Origin: Leptospiraceae bacterium
GTDB taxonomy: Bacteria > Spirochaetota > Leptospiria > Leptospirales > Leptospiraceae
NCBI GenBank assembly: GCA_016708435.1
Contig: JADJFV010000004.1
Span: 62,001-126,000 of the forward strand
Direction: 5' to 3'
DNA: 64,000 bases
A program made the position numbers and the translations under genes. Of this stretch, positions 16,495 to 26,391 are shown piece after piece. Each line of letters opens with the position of its first letter. The first letter of the stretch is position 1. The notes under the pieces are model-generated. The model saw only the letters and a list, made by a program, of their open reading frames with translations. It was not told the DNA's origin and made no database searches.

Positions 16495-19400
16495 CACTTC
16501 TCTCATGTAAATAATAAATCAAAGGAGAAACAAAAAGTGTTAATACTAAAGAAGATAAAAGTCCACCTACAATAACAGTGGCTAATGGTCGTTGCACGTC
16601 AGACCCGATTCCTGTATTGAAGGCTGCTGGCAATAGACCGATAATAGCAATTGTCATTACTAAAAACCTGGGTCGGAATTGTGTAACAGAGCCTTCTATA
16701 ATTAAATCAAATAATGGAAGTTTTGAGTCAATTTTTAATTGGTTTAAATAACTTAGCAGCAATACGCCTGACATAACAGAAATCCCGAATAACGATACAA
16801 ATCCTACACCCGCAGAAATACTAAAATGCATTCCTCTAATATATAAGCCTAGTATTCCCCCAATTACCGCAAAAGGAATATTAGCCGTCACTATGAGAGC
16901 GTGCATGTAATTGTTTTGAAAGAATACTAAAAGAGTTAAATAAATAAGAACCAATGTTAAGGGGACAATATACATTAGCCTTGCTTGAGAACGCTGTAGA
17001 TTTTCAAACTGACCGCCTATATGAAATTTTATTTGAGGAGGAAAAACGACATTCGTTTCAATTCTATTTTTAATCTCAGAGGCAAAACTTCCCTGATCTC
17101 TTCCTCTAATATTTGTTTTTACGGTAATTTGTCGCTTTCCATCTTCACGGCAAATGATTGTATTTCCCTCTTCTAATCCAACATGCGCAACTCTCGCAAG
17201 CGGAATTCTTAGACCTGACTTTGTCGGAATTAATATTCTTTCTAGTGAATGGGGAGTGTTGCGACTTTCAACTGTAAACCGCAATACTATATCAAACTTT
17301 TTTTCATCTTCATAAAGGGAACTCACCGGCAAACCAGCAATAGCCGTCTTTAGAATTCCATTTACATCTTCAACGTTGATTCCAAACCGAGCTGCCTCTT
17401 CCTTATTGATTCTGATAACTACCTGAGTTTGCTTGCCTTCCTGTTCGATCGATGCTTCTGAATTTCCATCTGTGTCCTGCACAATTCCTAGAATTTGAAT
17501 TGCAGTTTGTCTTAGCTCATCTAGATTTTTTCCTGTAATAAAAATTGCTAGGTCAGCAGAGGCTCCTGTTGAATTTTCTGTGGTAGTATCAATGATGGGT
17601 TGCGTTATGCTAAATGCTGCACCCGGAAGATTTAACTCTAAAGATTTTTTCATTTCAAGGACTAATTCTTGTTTGCTCCTATTCGATTTCCAATTTGAAT
17701 AAGGTTGCTTTAGTTGAACTAAAACTTCAATCCTGTTTTGACCAAATGGATCAGTGCCTTCATCATTTCGCCCTAACTGTGTGAGAACTCCTCGAACTTC
17801 TTCGTATTTTCCTATTTCACGTCGTATCATATCTGGATAAGTCTTAGCAGCTTCCAAAGAAATTCCAGAGGGCAAAAACACTCTTATCCACACGCAACCT
17901 TCATCGAGTTCTGGAAGAAATTCTGTTCCAAGTCCGGGACTAATACTGAAAACAAAAAAAACAAATCCAAAAGAAACACCAAGTATTAATCTTGGAATTG
18001 CAATCATTTTTTTCAAAGTATCTCGATAAGAATTTTGAATTTTCATCCATATCCTGTTTTCATTTTTTGCGCTCGAATATTGAAATAATATGCTTGAAAG
18101 CACAGGAACAATTAAAATCGCATATAACATAGATCCTAAAATTGCAAAAGAGAGTGTCCATGCCATAGGGGCAAACATTCTTCCTTCAACTCTTTGTAAG
18201 GTTAAAATGGGAAGCATTGCTAGTATGATGATTCCGACAGAAAAAATAATTTGTTTTTGCACCTCTGTAGCAGAGAAAATTACAATTTGAGGTAAATTCT
18301 TATTACCCACATCTCTTTTTGTGATGTGTCTAAAGATTCCTTCCACCATTACAATTGCAGCATCCACTATGATTCCAAAATCTATCGCACCCAATGACAA
18401 AAGGTTCACGGGAGTATCAGTAATATCCATGCAAACAAATGCAAATAGAAGAGAAAAAGGTATGGCTAACGATGATATGGCGGCAGCACGAAAGCTTCCT
18501 AAGAGTAAACTGAGGAGAGTAAAAACAACAATCGTTCCTTCTAGTAGTGTTTTCTTCACTGTTTGAATCGTAAGAGATACAAGTTCAGTTCTATCATAAA
18601 ATGGCTCTACTCTAATTCCATCTTGTAGCAAATCAGCATTTAACTCTTCAATCTTTGCTCGGATATTTTTGATTGTATTGCTTGGATTTTCGAATTTGCG
18701 TAAAAGAACTATTCCTTCGATTCCAGAATCATCTTCTCTATTTCGCGTCTTATCAATATAACCAAGAACACCATTTGGGGGATAAACACCAATTTCTACA
18801 CTAGCAATATCTTTAATTAAAATAGGAACACCATGTCGATTATCTACGACGATATTTCCTATGTCTTCTAATTTTGTGATTCGACCAATTCCACGAATGT
18901 TCATTTGTGAAGCACCGACGATAATATAATTACCACCTGTATTTTCATTATTCGCATGAATCGCATCGGCGATGGAAAGAATGCTTAGATTGTACTTTTC
19001 TAGCTGGATTGGATTTACGATTACTTGGTATTGTTTTACTAATCCGCCAAAATTCACAACATCAATTACTCCCTCTGCTTGCAAAATTCTAGGACGAATT
19101 ACATAGTCTTGTAATTCTCTAAGATCAGTCAAAGACATATTATCCGGCGCTTCGATTACATAACGAAAAACTTCTCCAATAGAAGGAGTCATTGGACCTA
19201 GTTTAGGCTTTGCGTTAGGCGGAATATCTGCATCTTTAAATTTCTCTTCTACTAATTGGCGTGCTAAGAAGATACTTATATTGTCATGAAAGGTGAGTCT
19301 AACTATGGATAGCCCGAATATTGTGCGCGATCGTTTAGATATTACACCCGGCACTGTGTTTAAGGCTCTTTCCATTGGAAGTGTAACTTGTAGTTCTACT

Positions 19401-19582
19401 TCTTCTGCTGGGAGTCCATTGACTTGAGTAATTACGCTCACCTCAATATCACTAATATCAGGGTAGGCTTCAATTTCTAACCTATTCCAGGCAAATACTC
19501 CTAGGATACAAAAAAAAGCAAAAGCGGATAATGTGAATATTCTCCTAGTTACAGTGTATTCTATTAGTCTTTCAAATCCCAA
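16451..19582 (-). CDS. czcA: Heavy-metal RND efflux pump, CzcA-type (operon 1)
   Basis: A 1043-residue inner-membrane RND transporter of the heavy-metal group. The fourth transmembrane helix has the proton/metal triad in DFGIIVDAAIVMVEG (Asp, Asp six residues on, Glu seven further), as in divalent-cation (Co/Zn/Cd) CzcA pumps. The conserved GTEFLPELDEGCVWIRVFLP and GSDVQRPLATVIVGGL are also seen. It should form a tripartite pump with the adaptor, which it overlaps by 11 nt, and the TolC-like protein, both encoded upstream in the same operon. The true C-terminus is lost: after IYYLHE (near 16497) the frame runs into the homopolymer stretch and ends in FFFFFFLKFEKKK. Probably only about ten native residues are missing. 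The metal is not predictable with certainty. Confidence 0.9.
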   Translation of the reverse strand: MGFERLIEYTVTRRIFTLSAFAFFCILGVFAWNRLEIEAYPDISDIEVSVITQVNGLPAEEVELQVTLPMERALNTVPGVISKRSRTIFGLSIVRLTFHDNISIFLARQLVEEKFKDADIPPNAKPKLGPMTPSIGEVFRYVIEAPDNMSLTDLRELQDYVIRPRILQAEGVIDVVNFGGLVKQYQVIVNPIQLEKYNLSILSIADAIHANNENTGGNYIIVGASQMNIRGIGRITKLEDIGNIVVDNRHGVPILIKDIASVEIGVYPPNGVLGYIDKTRNREDDSGIEGIVLLRKFENPSNTIKNIRAKIEELNADLLQDGIRVEPFYDRTELVSLTIQTVKKTLLEGTIVVFTLLSLLLGSFRAAAISSLAIPFSLLFAFVCMDITDTPVNLLSLGAIDFGIIVDAAIVMVEGIFRHITKRDVGNKNLPQIVIFSATEVQKQIIFSVGIIILAMLPILTLQRVEGRMFAPMAWTLSFAILGSMLYAILIVPVLSSILFQYSSAKNENRIWMKIQNSYRDTLKKMIAIPRLILGVSFGFVFFVFSISPGLGTEFLPELDEGCVWIRVFLPSGISLEAAKTYPDMIRREIGKYEEVRGVLTQLGRNDEGTDPFGQNRIEVLVQLKQPYSNWKSNRSKQELVLEMKKSLELNLPGAAFSITQPIIDTTTENSTGASADLAIFITGKNLDELRQTAIQILGIVQDTDGNSEASIEQEGKQTQVVIRINKEEAARFGINVEDVNGILKTAIAGLPVSSLYEDEKKFDIVLRFTVESRNTPHSLERILIPTKSGLRIPLARVAHVGLEEGNTIICREDGKRQITVKTNIRGRDQGSFASEIKNRIETNVVFPPQIKFHIGGQFENLQRSQARLMYIVPLTLVLIYLTLLVFFQNNYMHALIVTANIPFAVIGGILGLYIRGMHFSISAGVGFVSLFGISVMSGVLLLSYLNQLKIDSKLPLFDLIIEGSVTQFRPRFLVMTIAIIGLLPAAFNTGIGSDVQRPLATVIVGGLLSSLVLTLFVSPLIYYLHERSVFFFFFFLKFEKKK

Positions 19583-20558
19583 AAGAAAGCCCCTTTAATA
19601 AAAATACATTTACTACAACAACCTCTTCCCCGGCTACTAACCCACTTGCAATTTCTATAAATTCTTCTGTTTCAGTCGAAAGGGTTACTTCCTTCCTTTC
19701 GAATAAGTTTACTCCCGTCTTGACGAAAACATAATAACGAGCATTCGCACTAATGAGAGCTTTCTTGGGAATGATAAGACCACTCTCAGGCATTTTAAAT
19801 TGGACTTTTCCATACATCCCAGGTCGAATTTTATCTTGCGGGTCGCGCATAACAATGCGTATCCTTGCTTTTCTTGTTTCTGAGTTTAATACTTCTGCTA
19901 TAGCGTCAATTTTTCCCTCGAATGTCTCGGAAGGAAAACTTGGAAAAACTAAATCGCATTTAATTCCTTCAATTAAAATATTTAGTTCAGATTCAGGGAC
20001 ATCCGAAATAAGCCAAACTGTTCCACGCGGTGCTTTGCCCAAAGATTTTGGATTAAAGCCTTCCCTTCTGAGTTTTGATTCATTTTCCGCAAGAGATGCC
20101 TGTTTATTATAAAGCTCAGCGGTGGCATCACTCAACTCTTTGCCTGTAGCCGCTCCATGGTCAGTCAAATCCTTCATTCGATTAAAATTAGTTTGTGCAA
20201 TATGAATCAAAGAAAGATTTTGTAAGTAGGCTGCATAAGAGCTTGTCAAATCTGGAGAAGCGAAGAGAATAATGGATGGTAACCCCGGAACATCTGATTT
20301 TTTAATTCTCCCGATTACAGTGGCAGGCGCATGGATATTCAAATCATAAGAGAGAAAGACTACTTTTTGAGTTTGAAATAGATTGATTTGAGGAGCGTTG
20401 AAGGGGAATTCAATAATTTTCCCGCCTTCTTTTACCAATGCTCCGGATCCTTGGACTGGAACATCTTTTCGAACTTCTTTATTTTGCTTTCCGCATTTAC
20501 ATCCTTCTAAAAAAAAGAGGAATGCTGTGAAAATGAATATTATTTTTAAGGCTAACAT
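19572..20558 (-). CDS. czcB: RND membrane-fusion adaptor lipoprotein, CzcB-type (operon 1)
   Basis: A 328-residue periplasmic adaptor. The N-terminus is a lipoprotein signal (IIFIFTAFLFFLEGCKCGK, lipid on the Cys near residue 20). The family body follows: a short alpha-hairpin (FNRMKDLTDHGAATGKELSD), lipoyl/barrel parts with GTVWLISDVPESELN and ARIRIVMRDPQDKIRPGMYG, and the end GLVAGEEVVV..FLLKGLSFGI. The same LKGLSFG ending is found in the paralogue at 43823-44989. It sits 9 nt after czcC and overlaps czcA by 11 nt, so the three are one translationally coupled operon. No long metal-binding His region is present. Confidence 0.9.
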   Translation of the reverse strand: MLALKIIFIFTAFLFFLEGCKCGKQNKEVRKDVPVQGSGALVKEGGKIIEFPFNAPQINLFQTQKVVFLSYDLNIHAPATVIGRIKKSDVPGLPSIILFASPDLTSSYAAYLQNLSLIHIAQTNFNRMKDLTDHGAATGKELSDATAELYNKQASLAENESKLRREGFNPKSLGKAPRGTVWLISDVPESELNILIEGIKCDLVFPSFPSETFEGKIDAIAEVLNSETRKARIRIVMRDPQDKIRPGMYGKVQFKMPESGLIIPKKALISANARYYVFVKTGVNLFERKEVTLSTETEEFIEIASGLVAGEEVVVVNVFLLKGLSFGI

Positions 20559-20567
20559 GTATTTCCT

Positions 20568-21848
20568 TTAGTAAGTTTGAATTTTACCAGTTACAAATTC
20601 AAGTTGAATAAATGTTTTTCTCAAATTAAAAATAGATTCATAGTATAAATTTTGGGCGTCAAACCAACTTCTTTGTGCATCCAGATAATCGATAATTGTC
20701 GTTCCACCTTTTAGATAACTATACTTTACTGTTTCCAAAACTTTTTCAGTGGTATGAAAAATCTTTTTGTATTTTTCAAAATTAATTTTTGCAACATCGT
20801 ATTCACCTAACGCATTTTGAATCTCTGCTTTTAGCTTTTTTTCGAGAGCATCTTGAATGCTCTTGATTTGCTTTACCTGCGCTTGTGATTTTTGAATCTC
20901 ACCTTGATTTCGATTATTGATAGGAATTGGAATCGTCACAAACGTTCCCATATAGGGTTGTGTATTCTGCGGATTATAAATAACACCTAATTCTGGTTGC
21001 GGGTAAGCATAGGCTTCTTGCAATTTTGCATTGGTAAGTGCTGCTTCTTGTGAAACTTTGTTTGCAATAATATCAGATCGATTTGACTCAGCATATTTAT
21101 ACAAGGTATCGAAAGATTCTTGTTTAGAATTGTATGAAATGCTTGTATCTTCAATTGCAATCTGGATTGGATTTTCTGAGCCTATTAGAAATTCTAAATT
21201 GCGAGTTTCATTTTTATAAATCTGTTCGACGGCAGCAAGGTTTGCTTCATATTGCTCTCCAATATTTTGGGTTCTAAAAAACTCAGCTTGCGTAATTACT
21301 TGATTGCGTAAACGAATTTCATTTATTTTCAAAAGCTCATCTGAATATTGCTTTGAGCGCGTAATTATATTTAGCCTCTCTTTTATAAACCACACATCAA
21401 TCCATTTATTGGCAACTAGATAAAGCAGATTTCGTTCATACTCAGCAAGATTTTTTTCGGAAAGTTGTAAGTTCTTTATCGCAAGTTCGATGGAATATTT
21501 TCTTTGTCCTGCTACGGGGATTTTCATTGTTAGCTGCAACCAATCTTGACGATTTCCTGCATTCCAAGCACTGCCACCTGGATTTTTTTGTAATGGATTT
21601 AATATATTAAAATCATTAAAACCATTTTGCTTTGCAATCATCTGATTGTTAAAGATTGGGTTCGGTAAAAGCTTGGCAGTAGTTACGTCACCCTTTGCCA
21701 CAGCCAAATTGTATTGCTCTGCTAAATAAAACGGGTTATTCTTTTTCGCCAATGCAAGAGATTCTTTGAGAGTAATCCCTCTGACAGTTTCGTCGGCTAG
21801 CACATTAGACAATAGAAAAAATAATGAGAGGAGTAAGAAACGTTTCAT
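20568..21848 (-). CDS. czcC: TolC-family outer-membrane efflux protein, CzcC-type (operon 1)
   Basis: A 426-residue outer-membrane factor with signal peptide (FLLLSLFFLLSNVLADE) and two TolC-like halves: TLKESLALAKKNNPFYLAEQ early, and a second repeat with SNRSDIIANKVSQEAAL followed by PQPELGVIYNPQNTQPYMG and VTIPIPINNRNQGEI, the usual 'P.P..NRN.G' CzcC signature. It is the first gene of the metal efflux operon and precedes the adaptor by 9 nt. No metal-responsive regulator (CzcR/S, MerR or ArsR) is next to it, so control is probably from elsewhere. Confidence 0.9.
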   Translation of the reverse strand: MKRFLLLSLFFLLSNVLADETVRGITLKESLALAKKNNPFYLAEQYNLAVAKGDVTTAKLLPNPIFNNQMIAKQNGFNDFNILNPLQKNPGGSAWNAGNRQDWLQLTMKIPVAGQRKYSIELAIKNLQLSEKNLAEYERNLLYLVANKWIDVWFIKERLNIITRSKQYSDELLKINEIRLRNQVITQAEFFRTQNIGEQYEANLAAVEQIYKNETRNLEFLIGSENPIQIAIEDTSISYNSKQESFDTLYKYAESNRSDIIANKVSQEAALTNAKLQEAYAYPQPELGVIYNPQNTQPYMGTFVTIPIPINNRNQGEIQKSQAQVKQIKSIQDALEKKLKAEIQNALGEYDVAKINFEKYKKIFHTTEKVLETVKYSYLKGGTTIIDYLDAQRSWFDAQNLYYESIFNLRKTFIQLEFVTGKIQTY

Positions 21849-21949
21849 AGAATGGAATGCATTTACATATTCTCATCATTGGCAATAAATTTACAAGCAG
21901 AATTAGAGTTTCTCACCCACGAAAATTTCTGTCTATTCATTCTAATTTA

Positions 21950-22627
21950 TTACATTGAACTTACTTCTTCTTCAAACTTGGCTTTTATTCTTGCACCAAA
22001 GCTTTTGCTCTCTTTTACATGCAAATGCGAATAAAATTTATCGTATTCGTCCATCATTCTATCAAAAGGCAACTCAGAAAAACTACCGTGGTCGACTAAA
22101 TACTCCATATGTTTTTTTCCTGAAACATCGAATGCATGGAAAATTGAATCTTCTTTTCCATTGAACTCAAGCGGTAAAATTTTGGCTCGTTCGCATAATG
22201 ATGTGTTAAACGCTGGAGTTGCTTTTACCCATTTTCCTTCTAGTAAAAGTTCCGTATATCCATGAAATACAAATACATCTGATTGCATTAGATTTTGAAG
22301 TCGTTTTGAGTTTAGATGATTCTTAACATTCGCAAAACCAATCTTAGCCGGTATTCCTGCCGCTCTCGCACAGGCTGCCAAGGCGACAGCTTTTTCTACA
22401 CAAAATCCATAACCTCGCTTAATTACAGAACTTGCTCTTACTTCCTCGGGAGTCAAAATAATATTATACGGATCATATCGAATCTCATCGCGAACAGCTA
22501 GATAGACTTTTATTGCCCTGTCAATTTCAGATAGATTTTCTAAATTTAATTTTTTAACAAATTCTTTTACTGCCTCTGAATCTGAATCTAAGAAAAACGT
22601 GGAATTAAGATTAACATTGTTTTGCAT
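21950..22627 (-). CDS. Transglutaminase-like protease-fold protein
   Basis: A 225-residue cytoplasmic protein of the transglutaminase-like superfamily. The catalytic Cys lies in VIKRGYGFCVEKAVALAACA and is followed by the usual helix; the His is in VFHGYTELLLEGKWVKATPAFN. The third residue, normally Asp in a DP motif, reads ATPAFN here, a variant I have seen in this branch, so activity is uncertain. There is no signal peptide, unlike many bacterial members. It lies 100 nt downstream of the CzcCBA operon in the opposite transcription order and next to aroC, without obvious functional linkage. It could be a peptidase or amide-hydrolysing enzyme. Confidence 0.75.
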   Translation of the reverse strand: MQNNVNLNSTFFLDSDSEAVKEFVKKLNLENLSEIDRAIKVYLAVRDEIRYDPYNIILTPEEVRASSVIKRGYGFCVEKAVALAACARAAGIPAKIGFANVKNHLNSKRLQNLMQSDVFVFHGYTELLLEGKWVKATPAFNTSLCERAKILPLEFNGKEDSIFHAFDVSGKKHMEYLVDHGSFSELPFDRMMDEYDKFYSHLHVKESKSFGARIKAKFEEEVSSM

Positions 22628-22814
22628 AATTAGATTTTATTTGGAAAGAGGATTTTGGCAAGTGATTCTTAGTTAGGTTATTGGAATAAACTTACAGGAA
22701 TCTAAGAAAGCTCTGTGACTCTGTTGCAAAATACTCAAATACTTTCTGTAAAAAACCCTTTGTTTCTATCACAAATTAGATTTAAAAATAACAGACTTTT
22801 TAGAATGTGGAGAC

Positions 22815-23939
22815 ATGCCATCATCTTGGGGAAAAATATTTAGAGTAAGCACATTTGGAGAATCTCATGGAGATTCAGTGGGAGTTGTAATCGACGGAGT
22901 TCCAGGAGGGTTAAACTTTAACCTAGAAGAAATCCAAAAAGATTTAACCAGGCGTAGACCGGGACAAAACCTTTTGACTACACCGCGCAAAGAAGACGAT
23001 GAAGTGCGTGTAGTGTCGGGAGTCTTTGAGGGGAAAACAATCGGTAGCCCCATTACACTGATCGTAGACAATAAGAATCATCTTTCGAAGGACTATGAAA
23101 ATCTTCGTCATATCTACAGACCTTCTCATGCGGATTACACCTATCATGCGAAGTATGGGCATCGTTCTCATGTAGGAGGTGCGCGTTCCTCTGTGCGTGA
23201 GACTATCGGACGAGTAGCCGCAGGCGCTTTTGCTCGATGCATATTAGAAGACGAATTAGGAATTCAAACCATCGCATGGGTAGATTCCATCGGAGATGTA
23301 TTTGCCAATATAACGGATAATCTCCCTAAGTCGCAAGCAGAAGTTGATGGGAATGATGTGCGATGTCCTCATCCTGAATTTGCAGAAAAGATGATCGAAA
23401 AGATAAAAGAAGTTCGTAAAATCGGCGATTCCGTTGGTGGAACTATTCGTGCTGTGGTGCGTAACGTTCCACCGGGATTGGGAAATCCTGTTTACGATAA
23501 ATTGGACGGTGATCTAGGTCGCGCCATATTATCAATACCCGCTTGCAAAGGATTTGAAATTGGTTCTGGATTCGAGGGAACTAAATACACAGGCTCTACG
23601 CATAATGATGAGTTTTATGTTGAGCCAGAAACGGGCAGAGTTCGGACTCGCACAAATCGTTCCGGTGGAATGCAAGGTGGAATTTCCAATGGAGAAGAAA
23701 TCTTAATTCGTGCTGCATTTAAGCCTACGGCGACTATCGCAAAATTTCAGAACACAGTCAATGATACTCCCGAAGATGTTGTGATGAAAGCAGGTGGTAG
23801 ACACGATCCATGTGTTCTTCCAAGAGCTGTTCCAATCGTTGAGGCAGCGATTAATCTAGTGTTAGTCGATGCTTATTTTTATCAGAGAGCTTTGCAACCG
23901 GAATGGCTAGTAAAATGGAAGAAAGGAAATAATAAATAA
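22815..23939 (+). CDS. aroC: Chorismate synthase
   Basis: A complete 374-residue chorismate synthase, which turns EPSP into chorismate using reduced FMN, the last common step of aromatic amino acid synthesis. The three family signatures are seen: RVSTFGESHGDSVGVVIDG at the N-terminus, the HRSHVGGARSSVRETIGRVA block (about residues 115-134), and RSGGMQGGISNGEEILIRAA followed by KAGGRHDPCVLPRAVPIVEA. The ATG has GGAG six bases before it. Length and order match the bacterial enzyme. It stands alone, with no other aro genes here. Confidence 0.97.
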   Translation: MPSSWGKIFRVSTFGESHGDSVGVVIDGVPGGLNFNLEEIQKDLTRRRPGQNLLTTPRKEDDEVRVVSGVFEGKTIGSPITLIVDNKNHLSKDYENLRHIYRPSHADYTYHAKYGHRSHVGGARSSVRETIGRVAAGAFARCILEDELGIQTIAWVDSIGDVFANITDNLPKSQAEVDGNDVRCPHPEFAEKMIEKIKEVRKIGDSVGGTIRAVVRNVPPGLGNPVYDKLDGDLGRAILSIPACKGFEIGSGFEGTKYTGSTHNDEFYVEPETGRVRTRTNRSGGMQGGISNGEEILIRAAFKPTATIAKFQNTVNDTPEDVVMKAGGRHDPCVLPRAVPIVEAAINLVLVDAYFYQRALQPEWLVKWKKGNNK

Positions 23940-23949
23940 TCGTAACCGG

Positions 23950-25974
23950 CTATTTGTCGTTTGCTTTTAGAGAATCAATTCCAAACTTAAAGCCGGAAGA
24001 GTTTTTATTCTTTCCGGCAATTTCAATTCGTAGAATATTTTCTTTTTGAATATTTACATCCGAAATAGTTTTGCTCAATCTACGAACGCTTGGTGAATAT
24101 AAATCAAGTCCTTCGAAGATGCTCTTATTATTCCATCGAACATTGATTAAGCCAAAATCAGGAGCGGTTGTAAAATTAAATTGAAGAAGCTTTGTTTCTA
24201 TCTGAGGATACTTCAAATTAAACTCTACATAGGAACCTACTTCTCCTGATGCAAAGATTTGATCCGAAGAGTCCCATGTATCAGGAATAAAATTATACAT
24301 TAGTTGTCTTTCTAATAGAACGTTAGTGCTCTTAGCCGTAATGTTTTCTATTTTTAAATCCCAGAGATTTTTCTCATTTTTAGTTTCATTTATAACTACG
24401 CTGCGAGTTTTAACCTGATAAATCCATTGCGTATCTGACAGAGGATATTTTTCAATAAACATTGTATTATCCTTTGAAATAGAGTCTATGATTGGACCGT
24501 AGGGAACAGAAAGACTAGGTAGAAAGAAAGGAATTCCTTTTTCTACGGACATTTTAATTTCCTTTGCTACTTGCTCCGAGCTTAAACCCCAACCTGCAAT
24601 TCCCCATGAATTCATAAGCAAGAAATGAATGTCTTTTCTTCGGTTGTAGTATTTTTGAAAATAATCGGCTAATGGATAATAGGTTCTGGAATCATCTTCT
24701 AACATCGTAGAGCCTTCTGGTAATTTCGCAAAGAGCAACTCACAGTAATTCTCAACTTCTTTGTAATCTCTCTTGTTTGGAACGATAACATACCTTGCCT
24801 GGTTATATAGGTTTAGCGAATAATTGTTATTATACCTTGGATACCAGAAACCGGAAGGATTTTGAGCAGACAATTCAACTGCCTCATAAAATTGAGTTCC
24901 CCAGAATACTGAGACCAAGATGGAGACATTTAGGATAATAACGATTATCCTTTTTCGGCTCTGAAAGGATTGTAAGAAAAAACTTCCATAGAATACAAAT
25001 AGGATGAACGATTGAAGTAGAAAAGCAAATTTATCCCATGTCCCATAAAAGGCAAAGAAATAAGTATTTGTAAAGAAATGAATTAGACTTCCGGAGAATG
25101 CGAGTAGGGAACTTTTGTTTTTTACAACGAATACCAAGCCAATGAGGGGGAAAATAAAAAATAAATTCGGGAATTGAAATAAATAGATAATTATAAATTC
25201 TTGAAGCGCAACAATCCAAGTTTGATTGAAGAAAACGCCACCGAACGAACCCATGAATGCATTTTTAATAACTAAAGTAAAGTCACCGTTATGCGAAATG
25301 TCGTTGATCAGTAGGGTCGTCCAAGGAATAAGTCCAATGATAAATCCAGCAGAGCATTTCAAGAAAAAGGAAAGTCTGTTTTTAACTTTAAAAAAATGCA
25401 AAAGAAATTGAACCCCGATTCCCATTCCAAGAAATCCCATCTGCATATGATTAAAGATTCCTATACCGAAAAGAGCAAAGAGAGGATAAAACCATTTTTC
25501 CTCTTTTCTCTTTTCTATTCTCACGTAGAATAATAGCGATAATGCTGTGATGATTGAACTAATATTGTAATTTTCGACAATAGTGCTGTGCCAGAAAAAA
25601 GAATAGGATACAGCAAGAGCGATAGTTGAAAGAAAGGATACGAAAAGATTTTCATGATATTCTTGCACTGCATTTAAAAAAATACCAAGTGCTAACGCCC
25701 CGGAAAAGGCAGATAATAAATTTGCTTGATAGGCGATATTATCTCCTGGCAAACTCAGAAATAATTTCCCAATAAGAATTGTAAGTGGATGCGTATTGAC
25801 TTCGGTGTTTAGGATACCTCGTTTAATATTGTCTATCAAGATTGCCGTATCACCAAAGCCGATTCCCGGACAAACGCAATACAAATAGAATAAAAAACTA
25901 ATACCAAAGATGAGTGGATAAGATATGTAATTCGCTAAGAAGAATTCGTTAAGTCTGGATTTTAATTTTGACAT
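23950..25974 (-). CDS. DUF2723-like polytopic membrane glycosyltransferase-type protein
   Basis: A 674-residue protein with about ten or more hydrophobic helices in the first 370 residues and a soluble C-terminal region of about 280 residues. The N-terminus (FGDTAILIDNIKRGILNT, then NTHPLTILIGKLFLSLPG and ANLLSAFSGALALGIF) matches the DUF2723/protein-O-mannosyltransferase-like pattern, in which an Asp and an 'HPL' loop face the periplasm. GT-C enzymes of this kind use polyprenyl-phosphate sugars to modify surface glycans or proteins, so a periplasmic transferase is likely; donor and acceptor are unknown. The last 130 residues look like a beta-sandwich (LQFNFTTAPDFGLINVRWNN). It converges on aroC with a 10-nt gap. 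Confidence 0.7.
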   Translation of the reverse strand: MSKLKSRLNEFFLANYISYPLIFGISFLFYLYCVCPGIGFGDTAILIDNIKRGILNTEVNTHPLTILIGKLFLSLPGDNIAYQANLLSAFSGALALGIFLNAVQEYHENLFVSFLSTIALAVSYSFFWHSTIVENYNISSIITALSLLFYVRIEKRKEEKWFYPLFALFGIGIFNHMQMGFLGMGIGVQFLLHFFKVKNRLSFFLKCSAGFIIGLIPWTTLLINDISHNGDFTLVIKNAFMGSFGGVFFNQTWIVALQEFIIIYLFQFPNLFFIFPLIGLVFVVKNKSSLLAFSGSLIHFFTNTYFFAFYGTWDKFAFLLQSFILFVFYGSFFLQSFQSRKRIIVIILNVSILVSVFWGTQFYEAVELSAQNPSGFWYPRYNNNYSLNLYNQARYVIVPNKRDYKEVENYCELLFAKLPEGSTMLEDDSRTYYPLADYFQKYYNRRKDIHFLLMNSWGIAGWGLSSEQVAKEIKMSVEKGIPFFLPSLSVPYGPIIDSISKDNTMFIEKYPLSDTQWIYQVKTRSVVINETKNEKNLWDLKIENITAKSTNVLLERQLMYNFIPDTWDSSDQIFASGEVGSYVEFNLKYPQIETKLLQFNFTTAPDFGLINVRWNNKSIFEGLDLYSPSVRRLSKTISDVNIQKENILRIEIAGKNKNSSGFKFGIDSLKANDK

Positions 25975-26391
25975 TTACTTTTACATAAAAATACTCCTTA
26001 AAAATAAACAGCAGAATTCAACGTGGGATACAGTTTCTTTTAGATTCCGTTTACTCTCCTGCGGTTCAGCACCGGCTTCTTCTTCGGTTCAAAATGGGCT
26101 TCCTTGGGCAATTTAAACCGCACAACCACCGGACAAGAAAGCGTAGCTGAACCGCACAAGAGTAAAAGAGAACTTATCGGAAGCCATTTTCATTGTGAAC
26201 GGGATGAATTAGACGTTTCTAGTATTATGTCGCCATAGCTCTTAGGCTTAAGAGGTTTTTTTTATGCAATTTGCAATTGAAAATATATTGACTAATTTCC
26301 GTAGCCGATATTAATCGTATGATATATCGAATAGAAATCAGACTTAAAGCCCGCAAATATCTATAATCTACTGAAATAGGCAGATTCTACC
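25975..26391. other. Intergenic region holding an inverted repeat
   Basis: The 417 bases separate the divergent membrane glycosyltransferase-like gene and the serine hydrolase pair. The inverted repeat at 26051-26165 is the only clear structure. I see no frame with coding character and no recognisable RNA gene. The two flanking promoters must lie here, but no convincing -35/-10 pair stands out. Confidence 0.6.
26051..26165. repeat. Imperfect inverted repeat, gaaccgcac type
   Basis: The outer arms ttactct...tgcggttcagc (from 26051) and gctgaaccgca...agagtaa (to 26165) pair, with weaker pairing inwards around gcttctt and ggttc. The core tgcggttca recurs in the 7890-8005 inverted repeat, so the two may be relatives. 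It is non-coding. Confidence 0.65.

Noticed and set aside
16158..16514. A 118-residue frame in the homopolymer block, and a 69-residue frame on the other strand (16081-16290)
   Set aside because: Both consist of poly-Lys, poly-Gly, poly-Pro and poly-Phe and sit entirely in artefact-like sequence, with no ribosome site.
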